Assembly: GCF_905475345.1 (NCBI RefSeq)
Contig: NC_066587.1
Span: 17,730,058 to 17,794,057 of the forward strand
From: Vespula vulgaris
Lineage: Eukaryota > Arthropoda > Insecta > Hymenoptera > Vespidae
Length of the DNA: 64,000 nucleotides
Direction of reading: 5' to 3'
Positions 62,968 through 64,000 of the stretch are shown here, piece by piece. The translations under genes and the position numbers were made by a program. The notes beneath the pieces are model-generated. The model had not been told where the DNA came from. It saw only the letters and a program-made list of their open reading frames with translations, and searched no databases. The first letter of the stretch is position 1, and every line of letters begins with the position of its first letter.

Positions 62968-64000
62968 CTCTTCTACCGTTCCGTTTCCCACTCCAGTGTT
63001 CTCTTTCGCGGGAGCGCGCGCGCACGCCGCGCTTTTATTGGCTATTTACAGAGGAAATGGCCTCTAAATTAACTGCAGACTGCCGGATTGCTACCTATAT
63101 CGAACGGTCTCCTATAACATCTCTCTCTTTTTCTTTCTCTCTTTTTTCTCTTTTTTTTTTCCTCATTTTTTTCTTCTCTTTTTCTCCCCTCTCCGTTTCT
63201 TTACCCGTCGATCTTTATCTTTGTCTTTATTTTTCTTATCTCTACGGTCTATGCCGTATCTCGTCCTCCTCGTTACTCGTATTAATCTATTAAAATCGAA
63301 TTGATATCTTTGGAAAAATTTATCGTTCGGTTTGAATTTCACTATTGAAAAATTCGTCAGTTTTCCATGTTTTCGTATCGTTTTCTATGACCCAAATACG
63401 TATTTGACATGTACATATATGTATATTTTGTCAGTCGATTATAAATTATTAATGGATATAATTTTGTAGTTGATCGGGAATTTCTTTTCAATTTGTACTG
63501 TGGTATGTGTATTTACATGAGACCTCATCAAATATTGGTCGAATAAAATTGGTCGAATATTTAAAAATATGTTGGTATTAATTAAATTTAATTTTATTGA
63601 TATTAATCAAAAAAAAAAAAAGAAAAAACGAAATAAAAAAGAAAAAAGAACACACGGAAAGTTTGCTCTTAATTAAAAAAAAATATATATATATATATGT
63701 ATGTACGCGTATTGACATTTGATCAATTTCTAACAAATTATATAACATATAAGACAGATGCAATATCGATCTAATATTTGTACTTATAATAGATATTAAA
63801 ACAAATATATGAATTGAATTAAAATTATATTGATAAACAATCTGATATTCACCATAGATAATAAAGTGATCCCTGAAAGTGATCTAATATATAAAATTAT
63901 TATAATGTCATATGAAAATTTGTATTTATATTTATTTAATTAAAAATTACTAAGCCTACAGCATCATGATTAATAATTTTTCACTAAACTATGCAATTAT

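Larger units (their letters stand above)
55527..64000. other. region downstream of the AADAT-like gene, no gene recognised
   Basis: After the 3' end of the aminotransferase there is AT-rich sequence to about 57.2 kb, then heavy (CT)n/(AG)n repeats, a chain of unlike short repeats at 59.07-59.52 kb, and AT-rich sequence to the end. Open frames of 60-225 codons here are low complexity (Ser-Leu, Arg-Glu) or unrecognised. GC-balanced islands at about 62.74-62.88 and 63.0-63.12 kb hold CCAAT words but no recognised gene. Confidence 0.6.

Noticed and set aside
63057..63293. Frame MASKLTADCRIATYIE after a CCAAT-bearing GC stretch
   Set aside because: The first 23 residues look plausible, but the frame then enters a T/C tract with no donor site, and the start matches no known protein.

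Overview
The window looks like nuclear DNA of an insect, most likely a hymenopteran. It is AT-rich but keeps many CpG dinucleotides (TCG, CGA and CGTT words are common). Genes are split by introns. There is an extreme load of short tandem repeats: (AG)n/(CT)n, (AT)n, (TTTC)n, (GATA)n and others. The order cannot be proved from sequence alone. There are no operons, prokaryotic genes, CRISPR arrays or recognisable transposon proteins. Most long open frames are translations of microsatellites (SLSLSL, RERERE, YIYIYI, THTHTH) and are not genes.

Two genes can be supported. The first is the retinal homeobox gene Rx on the minus strand. Exon 1 (25657-25483) carries the octapeptide HSIDAILG, and exon 2 (10251-10019) carries homeodomain residues up to Gln46. 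The two exons join in phase (phase 1) across a 15.2-kb intron. Exon 2 ends at the 46/47 intron position common in paired-class homeoboxes. The next exon should open with the WFQNRRAKW segment, but it was not found in 1-10018, so Rx runs off the left edge.

The second is a complete eight-exon gene on the plus strand (51334-55526). It encodes a 439-residue class I/II PLP aminotransferase of the kynurenine/alpha-aminoadipate aminotransferase type (AADAT/KAT II-like). All eight exons join in frame and the cofactor-binding residues are present. A CCAAT/TATA/initiator-like promoter lies upstream, and a poly(A) signal with a T/G-rich element lies downstream.

Layout: 1-10018 is Rx intron 2. 10252-25482 is Rx intron 1, with a cluster of K50 homeodomain-type sites near 15.0-15.1 kb and a TATA-plus-TCAGT promoter-like module at 12.25 kb facing opposite to Rx. 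25658-51333 is the shared intergenic region between the two divergent genes, with possible control elements near 26.9, 38.5 and 42.1 kb. 55527-64000 lies downstream of the aminotransferase and shows no recognisable gene.

The genes are not known to act together. Rx is a head/eye/brain transcription factor and the other is an amino-acid catabolic enzyme. The main extra points are the opposite-strand promoter-like module inside Rx, the homeodomain-site clusters, four local tandem duplications with 127-203 bp periods, and nested CT/AG inverted repeats. I found no convincing new multi-gene system.
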